This document shows, in pieces, positions 52,658-60,714 of a DNA stretch of 64,000 nucleotides. Both the position numbers and the translations under genes were made by a program. Below the pieces are notes generated by a model. The model worked only from the letters and a program-made list of their open reading frames with translations, ran no database searches and had not been told where the DNA came from. Source of the DNA: Anaerolineales bacterium UBA5195 (GTDB lineage Bacteria; Chloroflexota; Anaerolineae; Anaerolineales; Villigracilaceae); the NCBI GenBank assembly GCA_002412925.1, contig DHVZ01000053.1, forward strand, positions 1-64,000, in the 5' to 3' direction. Positions within the stretch are counted from its first letter, which is position 1. Each line of letters starts with the position of its first letter.

Positions 52658-52986
52658 AGATGAGGAGCTTTCCATTTCTCGATAATTTCAGCGAAGGGTG
52701 GAAGGATTTTGTTACCGTTAAAGGGATACCAGCCGATTTCGGCGCGGACGGCCTGCTCTTTGAGCTCAGTTGCGCCCCAGACCAGTGATGCGCCGAAGGC
52801 ACCGACCAGGGCCGAGGCCCAGTCATTGGACATGAACAGGGATGTGACAATAAGCAGCAGACCTGAGCCCATCACATACGGCCACCAGAGATAACCAAAA
52901 TAGCGCTCACCGCGAATGACCCAGATGAAACCGAGGCCGATGATGAGTAGAGTCGCCAGACCAAGAATGAGGCCGAAAAAGTTCAT
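52654..52986 (-). CDS. DUF4491-like membrane protein a
   Basis: A 110-residue protein with three predicted membrane segments. GLILGLATLLIIGLGFIWVI, GERYFGYLWW, a central TSLFMSNDWASALVGAFGAS and the end ELKEQAVRAEIGWYPFN follow the DUF4491 pattern. Function is unknown. It is locked into the haem operon by four-base overlaps on both sides, between hemH and a second, related protein. A role in porphyrin handling or in a HemH/HemY membrane complex is inferred from this placement. Confidence 0.75.
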   Translation of the reverse strand: MNFFGLILGLATLLIIGLGFIWVIRGERYFGYLWWPYVMGSGLLLIVTSLFMSNDWASALVGAFGASLVWGATELKEQAVRAEIGWYPFNGNKILPPFAEIIEKWKAPHL

Positions 52987-53366
52987 CGTGAATGGTGTGT
53001 GGTGCGAGGCGCTGGCACGCGTTTGAGCGGGTCAGCGGTGGTTGCAGCGGGATACTCTGCCAGGATTCTCGTGTGGCGCGGGTTGTGCGGGTTGGCCGGG
53101 GCATGACCCTTTTTGACTCGTTTTTGCTGGCGCGTAAATTCGAGCGCGTCCCAGAGCAAGGTGATGCCAAGGATGCCGAGAGCAGCCGAGAGTGGCGAGT
53201 TATCAGTTATCAGTGAACAGTATTCAGTGGCAAGACCCATTACCGCAAAAATCAGCGTGGGCAGCCAGATAGTTGGCGAGACAAACTCGATTTTGCGCAC
53301 GGCAACGTGTCCGCACCAGACGCCGAAAAATGTCGCCGCAGCTGCCACCAGCCCAACCCAATTCAT
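52983..53366 (-). CDS. DUF4491-like membrane protein b
   Basis: A 127-residue protein, related to protein a. It has GLVAAAATFFGVWCGHVAVRK, a second membrane span, ALGILGITLLWDALEF and a basic end with KGHAPANPHNPRH. The C-terminal 35 residues are polar and unlike the family. A 42-base heptamer array (53191-53232) lies in the coding region and encodes the YCSLITDNSPLS part. Overlaps of four bases with hemE and with protein a show coupled translation. Function unknown. Confidence 0.68.
   Translation of the reverse strand: MNWVGLVAAAATFFGVWCGHVAVRKIEFVSPTIWLPTLIFAVMGLATEYCSLITDNSPLSAALGILGITLLWDALEFTRQQKRVKKGHAPANPHNPRHTRILAEYPAATTADPLKRVPAPRTTHHSR
53191..53232. repeat. heptamer array inside DUF4491-like gene b
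   Basis: Six consecutive 7-base units, all beginning AGT: AGTGGCG, AGTTATC twice, AGTGAAC, AGTATTC and AGTGGCA. The array is 42 bases long, so it keeps the reading frame. Confidence 0.85.
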
Positions 53367-54409
53367 TGGAGGCCCGCCTTTTCAAGTGAAAATTCATGCA
53401 CCATATCCACGACTGCCTTAGCGCTATCGACCGGGGTGTGCTGTAAAATGCCGTGTCCCAGGTTGAAAATGTGACCGGGACGACCGTCGGCACGACGCAA
53501 AATATTGTGGACGCGCTTTTTGATTTCAGGCAGCGGGGCAAACAACAGGGCCGGGTCGAGATTGCCCTGAATGGCGACATCCTGCCCGACCAGGTCCCAG
53601 CCCTCGTCGAGCGGAATGCGCCAATCGAGGCCGAGCACCGTCCCACCCGCGGCTTTCATCGCCGGTAAAAGGGTCGTTGTCCCGGTCCCAAAGTGGATGA
53701 CCGGCACGCCGGTCGCCTGGGCTGCCTGCAAAATGTGGCGCGAATAGGGCTGGACAAATTCGAGATAGTCGGCAGCGTTGAGTGTTCCGACCCATGAGTC
53801 AAAGACCTGCACTGCCTGCGCCCCGGCGCGGATTTGCGCCAGCAGGTAATCGGTCAGAACGTAAGAGAGTTTTTCCATCAACGCGTGCCAGGTCTGCGGG
53901 TCAGAGTACATCATGGTTTTGGTCTTGAGAAATTCACGGGTCGAGCCGCCTTCGATAATGTATGAGGCCACCGTGAAAGGCGCGCCGCAAAAGCCGATCA
54001 GCGGCACATCCTTCAACTCGCCGCGCAAAATGCGGATGGCATCCATCACATAGCCCAGGTCGGTATCCGGGTTGACCGGCCGCAGGTTTTTGACATCTTC
54101 CAGCGTGCGGACGGGATTGTGCAGGATCGGCCCCTCGCCCTTGGCAAACTCCAACCCGACGCCCAGCGGAATGGCCGGCAGCAGGATATCGGCGAACAGG
54201 ATGGCGGCATCCACACCCAGGGCTTTTGCCGGCTGGAGGGTCACTTCAGCGGCCAGCTCGGGCTGGTAGCAAATCTCAAGCAGGGAAAATTTCTCACGGA
54301 TGGCGCGGTATTCGGGCATGTAGCGCCCGGCCTGGCGCATGAACCAGACCGGGGTCACATCCACCGGCAGGCGGTTGGCGGCGCGTAAGAAGCGGCTGGT
54401 TATTTCCAT
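53363..54409 (-). CDS. hemE: uroporphyrinogen decarboxylase
   Basis: A 348-residue enzyme converting uroporphyrinogen III to coproporphyrinogen III. PVWFMRQAGRYMPEYR (the family signature) near residue 21, the catalytic Asp in ILFADILLP, and FCGAPFTVASYIIEGG are present. It overlaps the hemQ stop by ten bases and the downstream DUF4491-like gene by four. Confidence 0.96.
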   Translation of the reverse strand: MEITSRFLRAANRLPVDVTPVWFMRQAGRYMPEYRAIREKFSLLEICYQPELAAEVTLQPAKALGVDAAILFADILLPAIPLGVGLEFAKGEGPILHNPVRTLEDVKNLRPVNPDTDLGYVMDAIRILRGELKDVPLIGFCGAPFTVASYIIEGGSTREFLKTKTMMYSDPQTWHALMEKLSYVLTDYLLAQIRAGAQAVQVFDSWVGTLNAADYLEFVQPYSRHILQAAQATGVPVIHFGTGTTTLLPAMKAAGGTVLGLDWRIPLDEGWDLVGQDVAIQGNLDPALLFAPLPEIKKRVHNILRRADGRPGHIFNLGHGILQHTPVDSAKAVVDMVHEFSLEKAGLQ

Positions 54410-55092
54410 AAGGCCAGGGTCTCCTCGGCGGGATGATGGATGGCGGTGTGCAGAGGGGTGTCGCGCAGGGTATAGCGGCGTCCTTCGGTGTCGCGCAGTT
54501 CGTTGACCAGGTCAGAGAAGCGCGGCAGGTCGTCGGTTTCATAAACGACCACGAATTCCTGGTTTTGCAGGCCGAACGAGTAGAGCAGCAACTGGCTGAT
54601 GTCTTCATACTGTTTGCCAATCCGGATGTGCTCGTTCATCATGCCCTGGCGGGCTTCGCGGCTCATCAGGTACCATTCGGTGGTTTTGCTGAAGGGGTAA
54701 ACAATCAGGTACGGCTGGCGGGCTTCGGCAAACGGGTCCATTTCCTGCTTCGAGCGCGCTTTGGAATACTGCGATGGGCGGGTAAAGCCCCAGAGTGAAT
54801 CCTTGATTTCGACAAGATGACGATATGGGGCGTTGGCGCGCGCAAATTTCTCGAAGAAAGCGGCGGCGTCCCCTTTTTCATCCGCGGTGATGGCCGACCA
54901 GATCAGCAGGTCGAGGCCGCTTTCGGTGGCCTGGTACACATCCACCTTTTGGGCAGCCCCGCGCAGGGCCGAGAGCCAGTTTTTGTGAAAGTCGGCGCGT
55001 TCAGCAGAGGGGAGCGCCCAATAGGCGTCCTTGAACGCGACCAGGGCATAATGATTTAATGTGCGGTGGGTGATTTCGTCGCTATTTTCCAT
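54400..55092 (-). CDS. hemQ: HemQ/ChdC coproheme decarboxylase (chlorite-dismutase family)
   Basis: A 230-residue chlorite-dismutase-fold protein. YLIVYPFSKTTEWYLM contains the candidate catalytic Tyr, NEHIRIGKQYEDI the proximal haem His, and YSFGLQNQEFVVVYETDD the family end. It converts coproheme to haem b using peroxide in the coproporphyrin-dependent pathway. ATG 55092 is chosen as the start of homology, two bases after the radical SAM stop. With hemE, hemY and hemH it completes that pathway in one operon. Confidence 0.88.
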   Translation of the reverse strand: MENSDEITHRTLNHYALVAFKDAYWALPSAERADFHKNWLSALRGAAQKVDVYQATESGLDLLIWSAITADEKGDAAAFFEKFARANAPYRHLVEIKDSLWGFTRPSQYSKARSKQEMDPFAEARQPYLIVYPFSKTTEWYLMSREARQGMMNEHIRIGKQYEDISQLLLYSFGLQNQEFVVVYETDDLPRFSDLVNELRDTEGRRYTLRDTPLHTAIHHPAEETLALWK

Positions 55093-55094
55093 CT

Positions 55095-56243
55095 TCAGGC
55101 AGCCTTTGGTTGGTAGATACAAGCCGGGTCGGTTTCGAGGTAGTCGCCGGTGACGCCATAGGCGCGTCCGCGCTGGCCGCCGCATACGTCGCGGTATTCG
55201 CAGATACCGCAGCGGCCTTTCAGTTTGGTCACGTCACGCAGGTCTTTGAAAATTGGCGAGTTGCGGTAAACATCCACGATATCGTCCGTGCGGGTATTCC
55301 CGGCCGTGACCGGCAAAAAGCCCGAAGGCTGGATGTCGCCGACGTGCGAGATGAACAGGAAACCGTTGCCATCGTTAACGCCCCTGGTCGGGCGGTTGAG
55401 TCCATCCGCATACTGGAAACCCGCCCCCTGGAAGGTGACCGGTTTGTCCGCGCCCTGTTCGGCGCGTTTGCGCTGGATGGCCAAGCGGCGGTACATCGGC
55501 GCAGCGGTGGATTTGATGTCAAAAGGCGCATTTTGCGACAGGTCGTAGAGCCAGTTGAAGACCTGCTCATGCTGTTCGGCGCTGATCATGCTCTCCACCT
55601 GGGCGCGCCCGGTCGGAACCAGGAAAAAGAGCGACCACTGCACGGCGTTGACTTCCTGGATGAACTGAACCATCTCGGGCAGGATGTCCACGTTGTGTTT
55701 GGCGACGGTGGTGTTGACCTGCACGCTGACGCCGATCTCCTGCGCGCGGTGCAGGATGTCCATCGTGCGCTGCCAGGAGCCGGGAACCTGCCGAAAAGCG
55801 TCATGGATTTCGGCGCGGGGCGCGTCCAACGAGAGCGCAATCCGCCGAATACCGGCATCACGAACTTTTTCGAGCCGCTCTTTGGTCGGCAGGGCGGTGG
55901 CAGTCGGGGTCAGCGAGCAGCGCAGGCCCTTCTCCGTAGCGTATGCAATCAATTCGTGCAGATCCCGGCGCATCATCGGGTCGCCGCCGGTAAAGATCAG
56001 GATCGGATTGTTGCCAAAATCGGCAATCCGGTCAATCAGTTGAAAGGCTTCGTCAGTCTTGAGTTCGTTCGGGTCGGGATGATGCATCGCGTCAGCCCGG
56101 CAATGCACACAGGCATAGGCGCAGGCGCGGGTCACTTCCCAGGCGATGGTAAAGGGCGCCAGGTTGAAATCGGCATGGACCATGTGCTGGTTGTGCAGGC
56201 TGCGTTCAGCGGCAGCGCGGGGGGTGAGGGTTTCTAAAGTCAT
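55095..56243 (-). CDS. radical SAM/SPASM haem-biosynthesis-type protein (AhbD/NirJ-like)
   Basis: A 382-residue radical SAM enzyme. The 4Fe-4S cluster motif is CAYACVHC (residues about 42-49), followed by ILIFTGGDPMMR. A C-terminal SPASM-like cluster region reads CGICEYRDVCGG and ends with a further Cys in DPACIYQP. It is close in architecture to AhbD (anaerobic coproheme decarboxylase) and NirJ. Its place directly before hemQ suggests a haem role, perhaps an oxygen-independent counterpart of HemQ. ATG 56243 follows AAAGGA. A longer frame upstream reads through a heptamer repeat and is rejected. Confidence 0.82.
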   Translation of the reverse strand: MTLETLTPRAAAERSLHNQHMVHADFNLAPFTIAWEVTRACAYACVHCRADAMHHPDPNELKTDEAFQLIDRIADFGNNPILIFTGGDPMMRRDLHELIAYATEKGLRCSLTPTATALPTKERLEKVRDAGIRRIALSLDAPRAEIHDAFRQVPGSWQRTMDILHRAQEIGVSVQVNTTVAKHNVDILPEMVQFIQEVNAVQWSLFFLVPTGRAQVESMISAEQHEQVFNWLYDLSQNAPFDIKSTAAPMYRRLAIQRKRAEQGADKPVTFQGAGFQYADGLNRPTRGVNDGNGFLFISHVGDIQPSGFLPVTAGNTRTDDIVDVYRNSPIFKDLRDVTKLKGRCGICEYRDVCGGQRGRAYGVTGDYLETDPACIYQPKAA

Positions 56244-56256
56244 GTTCAATCCTTTT

Positions 56257-56320
56257 GTCGAAGGTCGAAAGTCAAAGGTTAGATCAGCCGGCTTTCGACT
56301 TTTGACTTTTGACCTTCGAC
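56257..56320. repeat. inverted heptamer arrays between hemB and the radical SAM gene
   Basis: The left side has units GTCGAAG, GTCGAAA, GTCAAAG (56257-56277). The right side has CTTTCGA, CTTTTGA twice, CCTTCGA (56292-56319), complementary to the left. The two arrays would fold into a long imperfect hairpin in the intergenic RNA. Confidence 0.8.
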
Positions 56321-56323
56321 GGT

Positions 56324-57340
56324 TTATTTGAGCCACTTCGCTGCCTCAACGGCGTGATAGGTAATGATCAAATCGGCTCCGGCGCGCTTCATGCCGGTCA
56401 GGGTTTCGATGGTTACTTTGGCTTCATCAATCCAGCCGTTGGCCGCGGCGGCCTTGATCATGGCATACTCGCCGCTGACGTTGTAGGCCGCCAGCGGCAG
56501 TTCGGGGAAGGCGTCCTTGACCACCCGGATGACATCCAGATAAGCCAGGGCCGGCTTGACCATCAGCATATCCGCGCCTTCGTCCACATCCAATGCGGCT
56601 TCGCGCAGGGCTTCGCGGACATTGGCGGGGTCCATCTGGTGAGACTTGCGGTCACCAAATTTCGGCGCGCCTTCGGCGGCATCCCGGAACGGGCCGTAAA
56701 AGGCCGAGGCATACTTGACCGCATACGACAAGATCGGTGTATTTTCGAATCCGCGTTCATCCAGCGCGCCGCGGATTGCGGCAACCATGCCATCGATCAT
56801 GCCCGATGGGGCCACAATATCCGCGCCGCATTCGGCGTGTGAAAGCGCCACCTTGCCGAGGATGTTGAGGGTTTCATCGTTCAAAACGTATCCATCCGAC
56901 GGGCGCAAAATGCCGCAATGGCCATGATCGGTATATTCGCACAGGCAGACATCCGTCACCACCACCATATCTGGAATATTCCGTTTAATCGCCTTAATCG
57001 CCTGTTGAACGATTCCGTCATCGGCAAAGTTCTCCAACCCAAGCGGATCTTTCTGGGCCGGGATGCCAAACAGAATCACGGACGGGATGCCCAGGCTGAA
57101 AGCGGATTCCGCTTCGCGCACCGCTTCATCGACCGATAACTGGGCCACCCCCGGCATCGAGCGGATCTCCGTCCGCCCCGAGCCATGCCGCACGAACAAC
57201 GGGTAGATGAAATCACGGGCATTCAGTTCCGTCTCGCGTACCATTGCGCGGATGCCAGGAGATGTGCGCAAACGCCTGGGGCGGGTGATGAGCGATTGGC
57301 GATTGGTAATTTGTTCTTGTTTATCAAGTTCCTTCGACAC
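56324..57340 (-). CDS. hemB: delta-aminolevulinic acid dehydratase (porphobilinogen synthase)
   Basis: A 338-residue enzyme joining two 5-aminolevulinates. DVCLCEYTDHGHCG shows the zinc-type Cys site, and the Schiff-base lysines lie in YAVKYASAFYGP and MLMVKPALAYLD. It starts with GTG 57340 after GGAG, inside the hemD 3' end (17-base overlap). Its first 25 residues are partly encoded by heptamer units at 57294-57314. Confidence 0.95.
   Translation of the reverse strand: MSKELDKQEQITNRQSLITRPRRLRTSPGIRAMVRETELNARDFIYPLFVRHGSGRTEIRSMPGVAQLSVDEAVREAESAFSLGIPSVILFGIPAQKDPLGLENFADDGIVQQAIKAIKRNIPDMVVVTDVCLCEYTDHGHCGILRPSDGYVLNDETLNILGKVALSHAECGADIVAPSGMIDGMVAAIRGALDERGFENTPILSYAVKYASAFYGPFRDAAEGAPKFGDRKSHQMDPANVREALREAALDVDEGADMLMVKPALAYLDVIRVVKDAFPELPLAAYNVSGEYAMIKAAAANGWIDEAKVTIETLTGMKRAGADLIITYHAVEAAKWLK
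57294..57314. repeat. heptamer units in the hemB 5' end
   Basis: CGATTGG is repeated at 57294-57300 and 57301-57307, followed by the related unit TAATTTG. The units encode part of the variable N-terminal leader of HemB, ahead of the conserved domain. Confidence 0.6.
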
Positions 57341-58094
57341 ATTGTCTCCATTCGCGAATTACTTCCAGTAGTCCTTCTGTTGTGTATTCCTGGGCTAAAA
57401 CAGCCACATCAAAACCTTCCTCGCGCGCCGCATTCTCTGTGATTGGCCCGATACAGGCGATTTTGGGATTCCCGGGCAGGTTTAACGGGTCTAGCCCATT
57501 CTGGCGGGTAATTTGGGCAAAATTTTGCACGGTGGACGGGCTGGTGAAAGTAACCCAATCGACACCAGCCTTGAGCGCGGCCAGGCCTTCGGCGTCCACT
57601 TCCGCGGGCAGGGTCTGATAGACGATAATTTCGTGCGCCAGCCCGCCCCCCGAAACGATGGCTTTGGGCAGCGCCTGGCGGGCAATCTCGGCGCGCGGGA
57701 GCAGGACCCACTTTCTGCGCAGGTCGCCCAAACCCGGCAGGATCGCCTCGCCGACAAATTCATCCGGCACGAACTGCGGCGCCATGCCGTATTTGCGCAG
57801 GGTCTCTGCGGTCTTTGGGCCGACGGCGGCAATTTTGACATGGCCCAGCAGAGGCGAAGCATGCTTCGTCCCTACAATTGCAATGCGGTCAAAGACCACA
57901 TCCACCGCGTTGACCGAGGTGAAAACCAGCCAGGCGTAGCGCTCAATTTCAGACAGGGCTTTATCCAACTCGCTGAAATCGTCCACCGGATGGATTTCGA
58001 TGACCGGAAAATAAACCGGCTCGAACCCGGACTGCTGCAGGGCTGTGCCAAACTCGGCGGATTGGGCGCGCGGGCGGGTGATGAGTACTTTCAT
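57324..58094 (-). CDS. hemD: uroporphyrinogen-III synthase
   Basis: A 256-residue HemD that cyclises hydroxymethylbilane with ring D inversion. Sequence conservation in this family is low; the call rests on VLITRPRAQSAEFGTAL, WLVFTSVNAVDVVFDRI, KIAAVGPKTAETLRKYG, DWVTFTSPSTVQNF and the place between hemC and hemB. Its leader is entirely heptamer repeat, with no recognisable ribosome site. An internal palindrome (57855-57868) encodes GTKHASPL, an apparent repeat insertion in a variable loop. Confidence 0.9.
   Translation of the reverse strand: MKVLITRPRAQSAEFGTALQQSGFEPVYFPVIEIHPVDDFSELDKALSEIERYAWLVFTSVNAVDVVFDRIAIVGTKHASPLLGHVKIAAVGPKTAETLRKYGMAPQFVPDEFVGEAILPGLGDLRRKWVLLPRAEIARQALPKAIVSGGGLAHEIIVYQTLPAEVDAEGLAALKAGVDWVTFTSPSTVQNFAQITRQNGLDPLNLPGNPKIACIGPITENAAREEGFDVAVLAQEYTTEGLLEVIREWRQCVEGT
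57855..57868. repeat. palindromic repeat inside hemD
   Basis: CGAAGCATGCTTCG is a perfect 14-base palindrome, flanked by GAGG on one side and TCCC on the other, inside the hemD reading frame. It resembles small palindromic repeats that occur between genes in many bacteria, but here it is translated. Confidence 0.55.
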
Positions 58095-58136
58095 AGTATT
58101 CAGTATTCAGTATTCAGTGTTCAGTATTCAGTGGTC
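58095..58136. repeat. heptamer array at the hemC-hemD junction
   Basis: Six consecutive units: AGTATTC three times, AGTGTTC, AGTATTC and AGTGGTC. It spans the last five codons and the stop of hemC (58121) and the whole leader of hemD (start 58094). Confidence 0.9.
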
Positions 58137-59041
58137 AGTTCGAGAATGGCGCGCGCGCCTTGAGGTATGGCTTTTTGGGCAAGTTCTTTCCCGAGTTTTT
58201 CAGAATCGGTTCCTTCGTCAATGACTTTCACGACCTTTTTCCCATCCAGCGAAATCACCAGGCCGGTTAGACTAATGACTGATGACTGGTTACTGGTTAC
58301 TGCATACGCCCCCACCGGCAGCGCGCACCCGCCGCCGAGGCCGCGCAGAAACGCGCGTTCGGCAGTGACCGCCTTTCGGGTGGAGTCATCTTCCAGCGCG
58401 GCGAGCAGGTTGAGGGTCGCAGCGTCCTCGGCGCGGCACTGCACGGCCAGGGCGCCCTGTCCGGGTGCGGGCAGCATCACGTCCAGCGAAAGCCACTCGG
58501 TAATGTGTTCATCCAGACCCAGGCGGGTCAGGCCGGCTCCGGCCAGGATGATGGCATCGTATTGACCCTCCAGGGCCTTGCGCAGGCGGGTATCGACATT
58601 ACCGCGCAGGGATTGGGTGGTCACATCCGGTCGTTGCGCCAAAATTTGGGCCGCGCGGCGCAGACTGGAAGTGCCGACCACCGCCCCGGCGGGCAGGGTG
58701 GCGAGGGTGAATCCGTTGGCAGAAATGAGCGCGTCGCGCACTTCGGCGCGGGCGGGAATGCTGCCCACCGTCAGCCCGGCAGGGTTTTCGACGGGCAAAT
58801 CCTTGAGCGAGTGCACGGCGCAATGCACCGCGCCGGAGAGCAGTTCGCTCTCAAGCTCCTGGGTAAAAACACCCTTGCCGCCAATTTCGGGCAGGGGTTT
58901 GTCGAGAATTTTGTCGCCCTGGGTGGTAATGATTTTTTCCTCGCACTCCAGCCCAGGGTGGGCGGCTTGCAGGGCGGCAATCACCCACTGGGTCTGCCAG
59001 CGGGCCAGGGCGGAGGGGCGGGTGGCGAAAATGAGTTTCAT
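58121..59041 (-). CDS. hemC: hydroxymethylbilane synthase (porphobilinogen deaminase)
   Basis: A 306-residue HemC polymerising four porphobilinogens. ATRPSALARWQTQWV at the N terminus, VHSLKDLPVENP with the catalytic Asp, and the dipyrromethane-cofactor Cys in GGGCALPVGAYA. Two heptamer arrays touch it: 58270-58304, encoding VTSNQSSVISL directly after the cofactor loop, and the junction array that supplies the last residues LTTEY and the stop. The start lies seven bases after the hemA stop. Confidence 0.96.
   Translation of the reverse strand: MKLIFATRPSALARWQTQWVIAALQAAHPGLECEEKIITTQGDKILDKPLPEIGGKGVFTQELESELLSGAVHCAVHSLKDLPVENPAGLTVGSIPARAEVRDALISANGFTLATLPAGAVVGTSSLRRAAQILAQRPDVTTQSLRGNVDTRLRKALEGQYDAIILAGAGLTRLGLDEHITEWLSLDVMLPAPGQGALAVQCRAEDAATLNLLAALEDDSTRKAVTAERAFLRGLGGGCALPVGAYAVTSNQSSVISLTGLVISLDGKKVVKVIDEGTDSEKLGKELAQKAIPQGARAILELTTEY
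58270..58304. repeat. heptamer array inside hemC
   Basis: Five consecutive units: GACTAAT, GACTGAT, GACTGGT, TACTGGT and TACTGCA. The 35-base array lies in frame in the C-terminal domain of hemC, just after the cofactor-binding loop. Confidence 0.85.
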
Positions 59042-59047
59042 GGCAAA

Positions 59048-60379
59048 TCAATCAGTAGCGGTAGAAATTGGGCAGGTTGAGCCAGAGAGTCCGCAAAGCC
59101 CATTGCCGCCCTTCAGCCCAAACAAGGTGCGGGTGACGGTGGCATATTCGGGAGCGTGCGGACAGGTGGCTTCGGCGCGCAGGCGGCGCGTAGGCTGGTC
59201 GAGCAGTTTCTTGACCAGCGCCTGGGTCAGGGCTTCGATGCGCTCCCTTTCCGTATCGGTCAGGTCGGGCAGACGGCGCAGGGTCTTGGCAAGTTCTTCG
59301 CTGCGGATAATTTCTGCGCGCTCATGCATGGCGGTGATAATCGGGAGCATATCAAGCGAGTGAAAATATTCGATGAACTTGTCCACTTCTTCGGCCAGGA
59401 TGGCTTGCACATGCGGAATTTCAGCGGCGCGCATGGCCAATGATTGCTCCAGGTGCGCGTTCAGGTTGTCAATGTCGTGCAAGCGCACGTTGGGGACATG
59501 GGCCGTCTCATCTTCGATATCGCGCGGTACGGCAATATCGATCAGCACCAGCGGGCGACCCGGACGCTGCGCCATCGCCGCAGCTACCATCTCAGCATGG
59601 ATGATGGTGTGCGGCGCGCCGGTGGACGAGATCAGGATGTCAGCGCGCACCAGGACAGATTCCAGATTCTCGAAGGTGTCCGCCGTTGCGTTCCAGCGGT
59701 CGGCCAGGGCGTGAGCACGCTCGAGGGTGCGGTTGACCACTGTCAACCGTTCTGCGCCGCGTTTTCGCAGGGCCTCGACGGCCAGTTCAGCCATTTCACC
59801 TGCTCCCAGGATGACGATTTGGGCGGTGCGGATGTCTTGTACCGAGCGTTCGCACAGCCCGGCTGCCAGCGAGGAAACCGAAGCCGGACTGCGGCTGATG
59901 GCGGTCTCGGTGCGGACGCGTTTTCCGGCATGGATGGCGGCCTGAAACAGGCGGGAGAGAAGCGGGCCGGTCGCGCCGACACCGCGCGCCAGTTCCAGGG
60001 CGCGGGTTACCTGTCCTAAAATCTGCGGTTCGCCCAAGACGAGAGAGTCCAGGCCGGCTGCAACCTCGAACAAATGCCGAACAGCTTCAACGTCCGCATG
60101 GCGATACAAATGAGAGTGAAACTCACTGACCGGCACGCCACGCGCATCGGCTAAAAAAGCCTCCAGCCCGGCAAATGATCTGCGGCTGGAGGCGGCGTAA
60201 ACCTCGGTGCGATTACAGGTGGAAACGATCAGCATCTCCGCGATGGCGGGAACTTCGCTTACATGGTCATGGCTCTGGCGGGCAAGCGCGGCGCGCACCT
60301 GCTCTTCGCTGAATGCCAGCTTTTCGCGCAGATGGACGGGAGCTGTGGTGTGATTGATGCCGATGGAGAGTATGTGCAT
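59048..60379 (-). CDS. hemA: glutamyl-tRNA reductase
   Basis: A 443-residue HemA reducing glutamyl-tRNA to glutamate 1-semialdehyde. LSIGINHTTAPVHLREKLAF at the N terminus, catalytic Cys in LIVSTCNRTEVY, GEPQILGQV, and the NADPH motif ILGAGEMAELA. It is the first gene of the haem operon. The usual dimerisation domain is complete, followed by about 35 extra residues (PHAPEYATVTRTLFGLKGGN onward) that look like a weak tail extension. Confidence 0.96.
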   Translation of the reverse strand: MHILSIGINHTTAPVHLREKLAFSEEQVRAALARQSHDHVSEVPAIAEMLIVSTCNRTEVYAASSRRSFAGLEAFLADARGVPVSEFHSHLYRHADVEAVRHLFEVAAGLDSLVLGEPQILGQVTRALELARGVGATGPLLSRLFQAAIHAGKRVRTETAISRSPASVSSLAAGLCERSVQDIRTAQIVILGAGEMAELAVEALRKRGAERLTVVNRTLERAHALADRWNATADTFENLESVLVRADILISSTGAPHTIIHAEMVAAAMAQRPGRPLVLIDIAVPRDIEDETAHVPNVRLHDIDNLNAHLEQSLAMRAAEIPHVQAILAEEVDKFIEYFHSLDMLPIITAMHERAEIIRSEELAKTLRRLPDLTDTERERIEALTQALVKKLLDQPTRRLRAEATCPHAPEYATVTRTLFGLKGGNGLCGLSGSTCPISTATD

Positions 60380-60470
60380 GGAAAAGTTGAATTCAAGGTT
60401 TCAATAAGGTTAATGGTAGTGCGCGTTTTCGGATAGTAGCTTTTTGTAAGATTTGCATTAGCAAAACATT

Positions 60471-60510
60471 AAATTCGATTAGCGTTTTATAAGAAACACT
60501 AATCGAATTT
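60471..60510. promoter_or_regulatory. long inverted repeat upstream of hemA
   Basis: The outer arms AAATTCGATTAG (60471-60482) and CTAATCGAATTT (60499-60510) are perfectly complementary. After one mismatch, GTTT and AAAC extend the stem, leaving a 6-nt loop TATAAG. It lies about 90-130 bases upstream of the hemA start. It could be an operator, an attenuator or a transposon-derived hairpin. Confidence 0.6.
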
Positions 60511-60648
60511 GAGAATTCTGGTCGTTGTTAGGGGCTGCGATTTTTTTTAGCGATAAGGCATACATTCGACCATCTTGATAAAGAAGGCTATTTAGCGATT
60601 GGTTTCCTTGTTTGCTTGACCCATACGCCAAATCCTAGTAAATTAAAC

Positions 60649-60680
60649 GAAATCGCCCCTGCGTCACCAGGAGCGATTTC
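60649..60680 (-). terminator. terminator-like hairpin after the SWIM gene
   Basis: Arms GAAATCGC-CCTG (60649-60661) and CAGG-GCGATTTC (60668-60680) pair with one C-A mismatch around a 6-nt loop. On the minus strand it is followed by GTTTAATTT. It lies 35 bases beyond the SWIM stop codon. Confidence 0.6.
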
Positions 60681-60714
60681 ATGCAACTCTTTGTACCTTA
60701 CGATAACTCTGTGA

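Larger units (their letters stand above)
60380..60714. other. intergenic region upstream of the haem operon
   Basis: No gene is supported here. The stretch contains a long inverted repeat (60471-60510), probably regulatory for the haem operon, and a terminator-like hairpin (60649-60680) downstream of the SWIM gene. Confidence 0.65.

Noticed and set aside
55110..56237. 375-codon plus-strand frame opposite the radical SAM gene
   Set aside because: Antisense shadow in GC-rich codons; the minus-strand protein has the cluster motifs.
53191..58304. Heptamer arrays as a CRISPR array
   Set aside because: Units are seven bases, contiguous and without unique spacers, and no cas genes are present.
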